From Chitinophagaceae bacterium (GTDB lineage: Bacteria; Bacteroidota; Bacteroidia; Chitinophagales; Chitinophagaceae), in NCBI GenBank assembly GCA_025924755.1, contig JAICHT010000009.1, forward strand, positions 1 to 25,708: a DNA stretch of 25,708 nt, given 5' to 3'. This document shows, piece by piece, positions 1 to 7,811 of the stretch (positions are counted from its first letter, which is position 1; each line of letters starts with the position of its first letter). The notes below the pieces were generated by a model. That model did no database searches, was not told where the DNA came from, and saw only the letters and a list, made by a program, of their open reading frames with translations. The position numbers and the translations under genes are program-made.

Positions 1-1653
1 AAGGTTCGAATATTGCATTTTGGCTGCAACACCTGCATCATCTCCGCCATTTTTAGGCGAAAAAGTATTGACATCATTTTTGCTTAGAGCGAGTTCTGTT
101 TTCACACTGTTTTTATCATCAATCTGGTATTCGGTTCCTACGCTTATCAGTTGCTGTTTCTTAGGAGTCACCAATACTGTTACCGGTTCATATCTTCCCT
201 GCTTACTGCCGCCATTTGGTGCTATAAACCGGTATACTTTACCGTTGGCATTATTGGCAGAATCAGGCACGTAGTTTCCGTTTCCCTGTCCCACATCAGC
301 AAACGAAAGATTGTATTTTGCTGAATCCGAACTGGATGAATACTGGTAAAAGGAATCAATGCTGTTTCCATTATTATAATAGCTTTTTGCATATAATATT
401 TTGCCGGCGGAAAAAGTATCTAACGCCGCAGTGGGATAATATGCTTTATTGATACTATCGCCAATATCATACAGAAACTGCCGCTGTTTATTATCAAGGG
501 TTTGGTTAATCTGCGAATTCTTTGCATCACTGTTATTAAATGCCGCTACTTTAAATTTTAATTTATTATTGACGGTTACAGACTGGTAAGCATACAAATT
601 GGCATTTAAAAAATTACGGTCGGCATATTCAAATTCCACTTGTATGCGGGAGTCTTTGGTAATCATATGGCGGGGCATAAACGTTACTTCTGCCGTATTG
701 TAGTTGATTACGTAATCCTGGTCTTCACCGCGTTGCAACAACTCGCCATCTAGAAAAACTTTTTCAGTTCCGGCCAATACAATAAAAAAAATCTCATTGT
801 TAGCACCTGTCAACCGGTAAGGTCCCTGGTTACCTTCCAACCCCTGAAAAACATTGCGGGTAAATTTTCCTTTTGCAATAGAGCCGCTTACCAGCGTCTT
901 CGATTGCAGTTTCGGTGTAATTTTATTGGCAGACTGAAACGATATACCTTCCAGCCTTTTGTAAAAATTTAAAAAGTACATATCATTTTGCCGGATGTCA
1001 ATATCACCCAGGTTTAACTGCCAGCCCCGCTTTTTAAACTGTAAAAACACCTGGTCGAATTCATTGAGTTGTTGGGTAGTTCCATCGGGTTGAATGGGAA
1101 TATTATTATCGGTTATAGCGGCGGCCACTTCAATACTATCAGCCAGCATACCATTGAGTTGTAAGTTCAAATTAGAGTTTACTACCGCATCCTGGTTATT
1201 GCCAAATGATATGCCTCTTCCAAAACTGCCGTTGTATTGGATGTTTCCAAAATCGAACATACCCCTGGAAGCCGAACCTGCGTTTGCATTAAATTCAAAT
1301 GGCTTTGCATAAAAATTGCCTACCACACTGTCAAAATTGATACGTTGCGCTACTGCATTTAACTTATAAGGAAACACACGATAAACTACAGAAACACTAT
1401 CCTGCGGAGGCTTTGACTTCCAATATAAAATAGCATGGATGTAATCTATACGATACAAACTGTCTTCAATATTTACAATGCGGAACGTTTTTGGAACAAT
1501 GCTCACCGTATCGATATTGATACTATCTTTTGCAACTGCAAATTTTCTTATGCGGAGATTAGAAGTAGAGTTTGCAACAGGCATCTGAGCATAGCCGGCA
1601 CTGGCACAGGCGAGTAGGACGAGTATCAGAAATATACGGCCGGAAGCAGTCAA
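1..1653 (-). CDS. Large exported protein with SprA-like motif, 3' end cut off by the window
   Basis: An open frame of 551 codons runs without a stop from 1653 to the window edge, so only the N-terminal part is visible. The only start supported is TTG at 1653, because an in-frame TGA lies just upstream. The first residues form a signal peptide: a basic start, a hydrophobic stretch at about residues 7-19, and a likely signal peptidase I site after Ala22 (GYA|QMP). LLAC at 13-16 could instead be a lipobox. Residues 292-325 contain a pattern (GTEKVFLDGELLQRG, then DYVINYNTAEVTF) that resembles segments of SprA, the giant type IX secretion and gliding outer-membrane protein. The rest is rich in short beta-like stretches, N, Q and S. 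I infer an outer-membrane or surface protein. It is not SprA itself as far as I can tell, and the real function is unknown. Confidence 0.8.
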   Translation of the reverse strand, partial: MTASGRIFLILVLLACASAGYAQMPVANSTSNLRIRKFAVAKDSINIDTVSIVPKTFRIVNIEDSLYRIDYIHAILYWKSKPPQDSVSVVYRVFPYKLNAVAQRINFDSVVGNFYAKPFEFNANAGSASRGMFDFGNIQYNGSFGRGISFGNNQDAVVNSNLNLQLNGMLADSIEVAAAITDNNIPIQPDGTTQQLNEFDQVFLQFKKRGWQLNLGDIDIRQNDMYFLNFYKRLEGISFQSANKITPKLQSKTLVSGSIAKGKFTRNVFQGLEGNQGPYRLTGANNEIFFIVLAGTEKVFLDGELLQRGEDQDYVINYNTAEVTFMPRHMITKDSRIQVEFEYADRNFLNANLYAYQSVTVNNKLKFKVAAFNNSDAKNSQINQTLDNKQRQFLYDIGDSINKAYYPTAALDTFSAGKILYAKSYYNNGNSIDSFYQYSSSSDSAKYNLSFADVGQGNGNYVPDSANNANGKVYRFIAPNGGSKQGRYEPVTVLVTPKKQQLISVGTEYQIDDKNSVKTELALSKNDVNTFSPKNGGDDAGVAAKMQYSNL

Positions 1654-1709
1654 AACGTTGTTGGTTTTTCAGGAAGCGTAAATATGCTACTTTTTATTGT
1701 CTTAATATA

Positions 1710-1730
1710 GCACTAATTGTTAATTAGTGC
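1710..1730. promoter_or_regulatory. Perfect 9-bp inverted repeat upstream of the exported protein gene
   Basis: GCACTAATT and AATTAGTGC flank a 3-base centre (GTT), giving a perfect 21-base dyad about 57 bases upstream of the TTG start at 1653. No T-run follows on either strand, so it is not a typical terminator. It could be an operator for a dimeric regulator or a leader hairpin. Its role is inferred only from symmetry and position. Confidence 0.35.
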
Positions 1731-1754
1731 AACAATAGCAATTTTAATATCAAT

Positions 1755-1780
1755 AAAAAAAGCTCCGGTTGGAGCTTTTG
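1755..1780 (-). terminator. Rho-independent terminator after sdhB
   Basis: Read on the minus strand, AAAGCTCC, a 4-base loop (AACC) and GGAGCTTT form a stem followed by a run of T. It lies about 27 bases past the sdhB stop and probably ends the sdh transcript. Confidence 0.8.
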
Positions 1781-1806
1781 AAAATAGTATATACGAAGTG
1801 TGTAAA

Positions 1807-2571
1807 TTATTTTTCAGATGATAATCCGGCCATCAGGTAATCTTTATTCATCCGCGAAATATTGGTAATCGAGATCTCTTTCGGGCAAACCGCTTCGCAG
1901 GCGCCGGTAAAGGTGCAACTGCCAAATTGCTCTTTATCCATTTGGGCTATCATGCTCAGCACACGATCTTTACGCTCGGGCTGGCCTTGTGGCAATAAAC
2001 CCAAGTGGGCAATCTTAGCCGATAAAAATAAAGAAGCCGAAGCATTTTTGCAGGCAGCTACACAAGCGCCGCAGGCAATACAGGCCGCCGCGGCAAAAGA
2101 AGCATCTGCCTTAGCTTTTTCGATAGGGATTGAATTACCATCTACCGCATTACCGGTATTAATGGATATAAAGCCGCCAGCCTGAACAATGCGATCAAAG
2201 GCCGAGCGATCGGTTATTAAATCTTTAATTACCGGGAAACCTACAGCCCGCCAAGGTTCCACTACTATGGTATCGCCATCTTTAAAAGCCCTCATATGCA
2301 ATTGGCAGGTGGTAGTAGCATGCCAGGGTCCGTGTGGACGACCGTTGATATGCATGGAGCACATACCGCAAATTCCTTCGCGGCAGTCATGGTCAAAGGC
2401 AATCGGATCTTTACCTTCTATTACCAACCGTTCGTTTAATATATCAAACATTTCAAGAAATGACATTTCAGAAGAAATACCATTTACCTGGTAGGTTTCA
2501 AACCTGCCTTCACTTTTATTATTCGCCTGACGCCATACTTTGAGCGTCAAATTCATAGTGTAATGTTCCAT
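1807..2571 (-). CDS. sdhB: Succinate dehydrogenase / fumarate reductase iron-sulfur subunit
   Basis: This is the electron-transfer subunit of complex II. It carries electrons from the FAD of SdhA to the quinone site in SdhC, at the inner face of the cytoplasmic membrane. All cluster ligands are visible: Cys63, Cys68, Cys71 and Cys89 for the 2Fe-2S centre; CIACGACVAAC at 164-174 for the 4Fe-4S centre; Cys219, Cys225 and Cys229 for the 3Fe-4S centre. The length of 254 aa is usual. The ATG at 2571 lies 6 bases after the stop of the preceding gene and has a weak AAGAAAG upstream. A second ATG at 2556 (MNLTLKVWRQ) matches the usual Bacteroidota start better, so the true start may be five codons later. 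It is the last gene of the cluster, separated from sdhA by two unrelated genes. Confidence 0.97.
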   Translation of the reverse strand: MEHYTMNLTLKVWRQANNKSEGRFETYQVNGISSEMSFLEMFDILNERLVIEGKDPIAFDHDCREGICGMCSMHINGRPHGPWHATTTCQLHMRAFKDGDTIVVEPWRAVGFPVIKDLITDRSAFDRIVQAGGFISINTGNAVDGNSIPIEKAKADASFAAAACIACGACVAACKNASASLFLSAKIAHLGLLPQGQPERKDRVLSMIAQMDKEQFGSCTFTGACEAVCPKEISITNISRMNKDYLMAGLSSEK

Positions 2572-2577
2572 GCTTTC

Positions 2578-3009
2578 TTATGCGGTGTTCTTTTTTTTCA
2601 AATAATTTAAATAGTCTTTATGCCGTATTCTTCTTTTTCCTGCTACCGGAAAGTTGTACCAATATACCCAGGCATCAATCTGTTTTCCATCCTGCAAGGT
2701 GATGGTTTCTTTATTTCTATAATATTCCGATTTGCTTAATTCTTTAGGATTATATCCTTCGTATGCATCTAATACCTTTAAAACTTTTTTGGGATTATGC
2801 AATTTAATCACCTCGCCTTTTATCGTGCTTTTGGCATTTTTCTCTGCCGGTAATGCTGCCGGGTAATCGCCAATATCATATAGCTTTCCTTTAATCTCCG
2901 AAGTGCCCAACCACTCAATATTATCTTTTATCTGGTCCTGAACCGGTATATTAAACCCGTTTCTTAATGTACCATAAACAAACAAATAATAAGAAGGATC
3001 ATTTTTCAT
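2578..3009 (-). CDS. Gamma-glutamylcyclotransferase-like (AIG2/GGCT family) protein
   Basis: A 143-aa protein of the GGCT/AIG2 fold. Family members cleave gamma-glutamyl-amino acids or gamma-glutamylamines to 5-oxoproline, although many bacterial ones have no proven substrate. The family marker VYGTLRNG is at 11-18 near the N-terminus, and LDAYEGY at 80-86 carries the Glu (E84) that aligns with the general acid/base of the family. No signal peptide or TM segment is present, so it should be cytosolic. Its start overlaps the end of the upstream gene by 11 bases, and its stop is 6 bases before the sdhB ATG, so it is probably co-transcribed and translationally coupled in the sdh cluster. Family assignment is firm; substrate and the link to succinate oxidation are unknown. 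Confidence 0.85.
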   Translation of the reverse strand: MKNDPSYYLFVYGTLRNGFNIPVQDQIKDNIEWLGTSEIKGKLYDIGDYPAALPAEKNAKSTIKGEVIKLHNPKKVLKVLDAYEGYNPKELSKSEYYRNKETITLQDGKQIDAWVYWYNFPVAGKRRIRHKDYLNYLKKKNTA

Positions 3010-3439
3010 TAGTAAAAGAATTGTAAAGTAATTTACTCAAATTCTTAAAGCCATAATCATTTACATACTGCATACACCTGGCCGATTTCCGGATAGCTTC
3101 TAAATAGTATGCGAACAACTGCTGGATCTCCAGTATGCTCAACTGATTCAACTTTTCCAGCGTAGCTATAAATTCAAAGAAGTTTAAAAAATCGGTCAGC
3201 TTTTCTTCCTTTTGATAATTACTGTCGGCAGCTAATTCGCTATCCAGCATATCAAAATCAACCCACTTCCGTACTTCTTTGTAATTATCGCTTTCGTAAA
3301 ACTTTTCAAATAACTCTTTCAGCCACTCCGACCGTTTGGTTTTGGTCTGATTTCTATAGCTCAATGCTGCAATTACAATTCCTATAGCTGCCGCAACTTT
3401 TGATATAATATCTATCCAATCTTTGAAGCTGTAATGCAT
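2999..3439 (-). CDS. Membrane-anchored protein of unknown function (DUF4760-like) inside the sdh cluster
   Basis: A 146-aa protein with one N-terminal hydrophobic helix (about residues 12-27) followed by a basic stop-transfer stretch (YRNQTKTKR) and a mostly helical, charged cytoplasmic part. The pattern NFFEFIATLEKLNQLSI at about 86-102 resembles DUF4760-type proteins, a weak match made by eye. The ATG overlaps the sdhA stop codon by one base (TAATG), and the end overlaps the GGCT-like gene by 11 bases, so reinitiating ribosomes probably link all three. It has none of the heme or quinone features of an SdhD subunit: one TM helix only and no conserved TM histidine. I do not recognise a function. 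Confidence 0.75.
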   Translation of the reverse strand: MHYSFKDWIDIISKVAAAIGIVIAALSYRNQTKTKRSEWLKELFEKFYESDNYKEVRKWVDFDMLDSELAADSNYQKEEKLTDFLNFFEFIATLEKLNQLSILEIQQLFAYYLEAIRKSARCMQYVNDYGFKNLSKLLYNSFTNEK

Positions 3440-5412
3440 TATTTATAACTCCGCTGTGTCGGCTTCACTACCTCGTATTCTAATTCCTCCTTATGCAATT
3501 CCCACTTATGATCTCCAACATATTCCCAAGCGGACACATACATAAATTCCGCATCGTGACGAAGGGCTTCTCCTTCTTCTGTTTGCGACTCTTCTCTAAA
3601 ATGACCGCCGCAGCTTTCGGCACGCTGCAACGCATCTTTGCATATTAACTCGCCCAATTCTATAAAATCCGCCACACGTCCGGCTTTATCCAGTTCGGGA
3701 TTAAAATCTTTTATTGCTCCGGAGATTTTCAAATCGCTCCAAAACTCTTTTTTTAATTGTTGAATTTCTGTAATAGCCTCCTGCAAACCTTGTGCATTGC
3801 GGGCCATACCGCATTTATCCCACATAATTTTACCCAAGCGCTTATGAAAACTTTCAGCCGTTTGATTGCCTTTGATATTCATTAAGGTTTCCAAGCGCTC
3901 TTTTACAGCAGCTTCTGCATCTACAAAAGCAGGGTGGCTGGTAGGTATCACTGCAGTTCCTATTTCATTGGCCAGGTAATTACCTATAGTATAAGGAATT
4001 ACAAAATAACCATCTGCCAGACCTTGCATCAATGCTGAGGCTCCTAAACGGTTTGCGCCATGGTCAGAAAAATTACATTCGCCTAAAGCATATAGGCCTT
4101 GTATGGTAGTCATTAGTTCATAATCAACCCACAAGCCACCCATCGTATAATGTACTGCCGGGTAAATACGCATTGGCACTACATATGGATTTTCGCCTGT
4201 GATTTTTTCATACATATCAAACAGGTTACCATATTTCTCCTTTATTACTTCCTTGCCAAATGTAATTATGGTATCAGCATCTACGTTACTTAATCCGCGT
4301 TTACTTGCTTCCACATGTCCGTATCGCTCAATAGCGGACGCAAAATCAAGATAAACCGCTTGTTTGGAAGTGCCCACGCCATAGCCGGCATCACATCGTT
4401 CCTTTGCTGCCCGCGATGCCACGTCCCGAGGTACGAGGTTCCCATAGGCGGGATATCTTCTTTCTAAATAATAATCTCTTTCCTCAGCCGGAATTTCATT
4501 GGGTTTTCTGTTGTCGCCTTTCTTTTTTGGAACCCATATTCTTCCATCATTCCGCAACGATTCAGACATTAAAGTAAGTTTCGACTGATGCTCGCCGGTA
4601 ACCGGTATGCACGTAGGGTGGATTTGTGTATAGCACGGATTGCCAAAGTAAGCGCCTTTTTTGTGTGCTTTCCATATAGCCGTAGTATTGCTGCCCATAG
4701 CATTGGTAGACAAATAAAACACATTACCATAACCTCCGCTGCACAGTAATACGGCATGACCAAAATGCCTTTCCAGTTCGCCGGATATTAAATTTCGTGC
4801 AATGATTCCTCTTGCTTTGCCATCGATCATCACCAGTTCCAGCATCTCGTGGCGGGTATACATGGCTACATTACCTAACGCTATCTGGCGCTCGAGGGCC
4901 TGATAGGCGCCAATTAATAACTGCTGACCGGTTTGCCCGGCTGCATAAAAAGTACGCTGTACTTGTGTACCACCAAAAGAGCGGTTACTTAACAATCCGC
5001 CATATTCACGGGCAAAAGGTACGCCCTGTGCCACACATTGATCAATAATATGTGCACTCACTTCTGCCAGGCGGTGCACGTTTGCTTCCCTTGAGCGGTA
5101 ATCGCCACCTTTTACCGTATCATAAAACAACCGGAAAACAGAATCGCCGTCATTTTGATAGTTTTTGGCTGCATTGATACCACCTTGTGCCGCAATGGAG
5201 TGGGCACGCCGTGGTGAATCCTGAAAACAGAAACATTTTACTTTGTATCCCAGTTCGCCTAAAGAAGCTGCTGCGGAGGCACCCGCCAAACCACTACCAA
5301 TTACAATTATTTCTAACCGGCGTTTGTTGGATGGATTTACCAGCTTTACATGCCCTTTATAATCTTCCCATTTATCATCTAATGGGCCTTCGGGGATTTT
5401 TGCATCAAGCAT
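3439..5412 (-). CDS. sdhA: Succinate dehydrogenase / fumarate reductase flavoprotein subunit
   Basis: The catalytic subunit of complex II, oxidising succinate to fumarate (or the reverse) with covalently bound FAD. The FAD dinucleotide motif GSGLAGASAA is at 39-48, and RRAHSIAAQGG near 69-78 carries the flavin-linking His (H71). Substrate-binding segments (HPTCIPV, RYPAYGNLVPRDVASR, GANRLGASAL) are all present. I chose the ATG at 5412 (657 aa) because MLDAKIPEGPL matches the usual N-terminus of Bacteroidota SdhA. An in-frame TTG at 5439 would add nine residues but has no support. Upstream lies sdhC with a gap of about 107 bases; downstream the stop codon overlaps the ATG of a 146-aa membrane-anchored protein. 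Confidence 0.97.
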   Translation of the reverse strand: MLDAKIPEGPLDDKWEDYKGHVKLVNPSNKRRLEIIVIGSGLAGASAAASLGELGYKVKCFCFQDSPRRAHSIAAQGGINAAKNYQNDGDSVFRLFYDTVKGGDYRSREANVHRLAEVSAHIIDQCVAQGVPFAREYGGLLSNRSFGGTQVQRTFYAAGQTGQQLLIGAYQALERQIALGNVAMYTRHEMLELVMIDGKARGIIARNLISGELERHFGHAVLLCSGGYGNVFYLSTNAMGSNTTAIWKAHKKGAYFGNPCYTQIHPTCIPVTGEHQSKLTLMSESLRNDGRIWVPKKKGDNRKPNEIPAEERDYYLERRYPAYGNLVPRDVASRAAKERCDAGYGVGTSKQAVYLDFASAIERYGHVEASKRGLSNVDADTIITFGKEVIKEKYGNLFDMYEKITGENPYVVPMRIYPAVHYTMGGLWVDYELMTTIQGLYALGECNFSDHGANRLGASALMQGLADGYFVIPYTIGNYLANEIGTAVIPTSHPAFVDAEAAVKERLETLMNIKGNQTAESFHKRLGKIMWDKCGMARNAQGLQEAITEIQQLKKEFWSDLKISGAIKDFNPELDKAGRVADFIELGELICKDALQRAESCGGHFREESQTEEGEALRHDAEFMYVSAWEYVGDHKWELHKEELEYEVVKPTQRSYK

Positions 5413-5519
5413 ATAATGTGAGTCTATTAATTGAATCAATTTATTGTGTAATCAACTTTTGTAATACTATGTATCGCTCCTTGTATCGAACACTTGTAGG
5501 TTCTGCTAATCATGCAACT

Positions 5520-6239
5520 TTAATTGGGGCTTACCCAATGAAAATACATACTGATTGGCATCAGCGCAAACAAAGTGCAAACCAAAATAGAGAAACCATA
5601 CCCGATACTGTTTAGCATTGCCAAATATTTTTTATTATACACACCCATCGTACGAAAGGCGCTGGTAAAGCCATGCACTAAATGATAGGCCAGTGAAATA
5701 CAGCCCAGCACATATAGTATAACCACTATCGGATTTTGAAAAACTTCAAACATCCGTAAAAACAAATTATGTACTTTGACAGTACCCTTATTGTAGGTTA
5801 CTTCCTGTAAGTTGCTTGTGATGCGGGAAGGCACCCAAAAATGCGATATGTGCATAATTAAGAACAAGAAAATAAGCGTACCTAATATGGCCATAGAGCG
5901 GCTGTACCATTTGCTGCCGCGGTTACCTAAGCTAACATTATAACCCTGACCCCGCTTGCTTAAATTTTTTGCTTCCAACACATAGCCTTGTACAATATGC
6001 ACAATAATAAAAAGGAACAACCCTATTTCCATAATACGGATAACAAGGGCCGAACCCATAAAATGAGCCGCCTTATTAAACATTTCGCCATTATCAGTAG
6101 GATCAAACCAGCGCAGGTCGTAAAAAATACAGGAGTTTAAACCCACATGCACAATCAGGAAAGAAATAAGAAACAAACCCGTTAAAGCCATCACTATTTT
6201 TTTTCCGATAGCAGATGTAAAGAAGTAAGACCATTTCAT
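5520..6239 (-). CDS. sdhC: Succinate dehydrogenase cytochrome b558 subunit
   Basis: The single membrane anchor of a b558-type complex II. It binds heme b and passes electrons to menaquinone. Of its 239 aa, five hydrophobic helices can be seen at about 14-33, 64-87, 115-134, 168-190 and 207-231. Candidate heme-ligand histidines inside or at the edges of helices are H31, H81, H130, H186 and H189. The N-terminus MKWSYFFTSAIGKK is typical of the Bacteroidota family. It is the first gene of the sdh cluster and has its own TACCTTTG promoter box about 33 bases upstream. No separate sdhD is present, as expected for this type. Confidence 0.95.
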   Translation of the reverse strand: MKWSYFFTSAIGKKIVMALTGLFLISFLIVHVGLNSCIFYDLRWFDPTDNGEMFNKAAHFMGSALVIRIMEIGLFLFIIVHIVQGYVLEAKNLSKRGQGYNVSLGNRGSKWYSRSMAILGTLIFLFLIMHISHFWVPSRITSNLQEVTYNKGTVKVHNLFLRMFEVFQNPIVVILYVLGCISLAYHLVHGFTSAFRTMGVYNKKYLAMLNSIGYGFSILVCTLFALMPISMYFHWVSPN

Positions 6240-6271
6240 ATTGGAAACAAGAGGTGTTGAAAAATTACCCG

Positions 6272-6279
6272 CAAAGGTA
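6272..6279 (-). promoter_or_regulatory. Bacteroidota -7 promoter box (TACCTTTG) for the sdh cluster
   Basis: TACCTTTG on the minus strand matches the consensus TAnnTTTG exactly and predicts a short leader of about 25 bases before the sdhC ATG. A T-rich stretch ending in TTTTTTGG lies 12 bases upstream, closer than the usual -33 spacing, so the -33 element is uncertain. Confidence 0.6.
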
Positions 6280-6324
6280 CGCCGCGATTACCAAAAAACT
6301 AGAACTATTAATAAATTTTTCGGT

Positions 6325-6891
6325 TCACAATGGCAGCCGCTGCATTATTTCGTTGTCTATTTTTTTAAACAAATGAAAAGGCGTGTAGGTTCGCCAGTTT
6401 GGTAAATTCATTAACTCTACATAGTAATTTATTTTGGCTTTTTTGAAATCGTGCTGCGTAGCTTCCGGCATATTAAGGCATACAATCCAACCGGCTTCAT
6501 CGCTCACTTCTTCGTGCCACTCCTGATAATAATCTTTATCGCCGCTATGATAGTTCAACACATTTTCAGCAATCAATATAAACTTGGTAATTCCTTGTTT
6601 TTCAAATACGTCTATCACATCCCGCTTCAGCGTCATAATATCATTTTCTATAGCATCGTTCCATTCGCCTATGAGTTCTATAATCACATAGTTTTCGGTA
6701 TAGTTTGCCTCTAAAACTTTCAGGTAAAGGGTGCGGCTGCCAAAATCATCCCACTGCGGATGAATGTAATAGTTGTATACGGTAAGCGAATATTCAAATT
6801 CCGAATACTCTCTTCCATAAAATGGCGACTGCTCATCTTCCTCACTTACATAAATATGCCGCCAGTTATAATATGGTTCAATATCGTGCAT
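6325..6891 (-). CDS. Uncharacterised cytosolic protein
   Basis: A 188-aa protein rich in aromatic and acidic residues, with no signal peptide or TM helix. The middle part (about 65-155) alternates predicted beta strands (YVIIELIGEW, KFILIAENVL, GWIVCLNM) with helices, in a pattern like small alpha/beta folds such as STAS domains. That comparison is a guess from strand spacing. Near the N-terminus it has PYYNWRHIYVSEED. It lies between murQ (71-base gap) and the sdhC promoter, on the same strand. Its codon use looks like that of its neighbours, so I take it as a real gene. Function unknown. Confidence 0.75.
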   Translation of the reverse strand: MHDIEPYYNWRHIYVSEEDEQSPFYGREYSEFEYSLTVYNYYIHPQWDDFGSRTLYLKVLEANYTENYVIIELIGEWNDAIENDIMTLKRDVIDVFEKQGITKFILIAENVLNYHSGDKDYYQEWHEEVSDEAGWIVCLNMPEATQHDFKKAKINYYVELMNLPNWRTYTPFHLFKKIDNEIMQRLPL

Positions 6892-6962
6892 GAATAAAAT
6901 TTGTGAATTGAAAACGAATTTTTAAATCGTTTGTATGCATCTGTTAAATTTATTTATTCGCT

Positions 6963-7775
6963 TTAATGATCTACTGCTTTTTTTACACTACCATATTGAA
7001 GCAATAATCTTTTTGCTTCCGCATAATCTTCCATTTTTAATTTTTCCATTATCATTTTTGTACCACGGTCAACCAGCTTTTCATTGGTCAATTGCATATG
7101 CACCATTTTGTTATCTTCTACCCTGCCCAACTGTATCATTATAGTAGTGGATATCATATTCAATACCAGTTTTTGGGCCGTGCCGCTTTTCATCCGGGTG
7201 CTGCCGGTTACAAATTCTGGCCCTACTTCCACCTCTATTGGGTATTGCGCTTCTTTGGCTAACGGCGAGCCGGTATTATTGGTAATGCATCCGGTGATAA
7301 TGTTGCTTTTATTGCATTCCTTCAAAGCTCCAATTACATAAGGCGTAGTGCCGCTGGCTGCAATGCCGATCACTACATCTTTATCAGTTGCTGCATATTC
7401 CTGCAGGTCGAGCCAGCCCTGCGTGGTGCTGTCTTCTGCATTTTCCACTGCCGTTGTTATTGCCTGATTACCACCGGCAATAACAGCTATTACCAACCCA
7501 TATGGCACTCCGTATGTAGGCGGGCATTCGCTGGCATCTACTATAGCCAATCTGCCGCTGGTACCGGCGCCTATGTAAAACAATCTTCCACCAGCAAGCA
7601 TTTTATCTGTTATCACTTCTACAAGTTTCTGAATTTGTGGTATGGCTTTTTCAACCGCTTCCGGCACCAGTTTATCTTCTTTATTTATAGAATGCAATAC
7701 TTCTGATATGGGCATCTTCTCTAAATGCCGGTATTTACTTGGCCTTTCTGTTACTCTGTCAAAACCGTCGGACAT
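6963..7775 (-). CDS. murQ: N-acetylmuramic acid 6-phosphate etherase
   Basis: Cleaves the lactyl ether of MurNAc 6-phosphate, giving GlcNAc 6-phosphate and D-lactate, in cytosolic recycling of peptidoglycan sugars. The SIS-domain phosphate-binding stretch GAGTSGRLA lies at 69-77, and ASECPPTYG at 81-89 carries the catalytic Glu83. A second catalytic-type acid, Glu114, lies in ENAEDS, matching the numbering of the E. coli enzyme. GSTRMKSGTA at 191-200 is the second phosphate-binding segment. The length of 270 aa is slightly short but complete. The neighbouring sugar kinase gene ends 36 bases upstream on the same strand and is likely to supply the phosphorylated substrate. Confidence 0.95.
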   Translation of the reverse strand: MSDGFDRVTERPSKYRHLEKMPISEVLHSINKEDKLVPEAVEKAIPQIQKLVEVITDKMLAGGRLFYIGAGTSGRLAIVDASECPPTYGVPYGLVIAVIAGGNQAITTAVENAEDSTTQGWLDLQEYAATDKDVVIGIAASGTTPYVIGALKECNKSNIITGCITNNTGSPLAKEAQYPIEVEVGPEFVTGSTRMKSGTAQKLVLNMISTTIMIQLGRVEDNKMVHMQLTNEKLVDRGTKMIMEKLKMEDYAEAKRLLLQYGSVKKAVDH

Positions 7776-7811
7776 TCAATTAATAGTTTTATAGTATCAT
7801 TTAATAAATTA

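Noticed and set aside
1..12. GGTTCGAAT, resembling a tRNA T-loop
   Set aside because: It lies in the reading frame of the exported protein, and no acceptor stem or anticodon arm can be built around it.
5412..5439. TTG-initiated extension of sdhA
   Set aside because: The ATG at 5412 reproduces the usual family N-terminus, and the nine added residues have no conservation that I recognise.
5187..5615. 142-codon plus-strand open frame across the sdhA start and sdhC end
   Set aside because: It is antisense to two certain genes, and its composition is that of a shadow frame.
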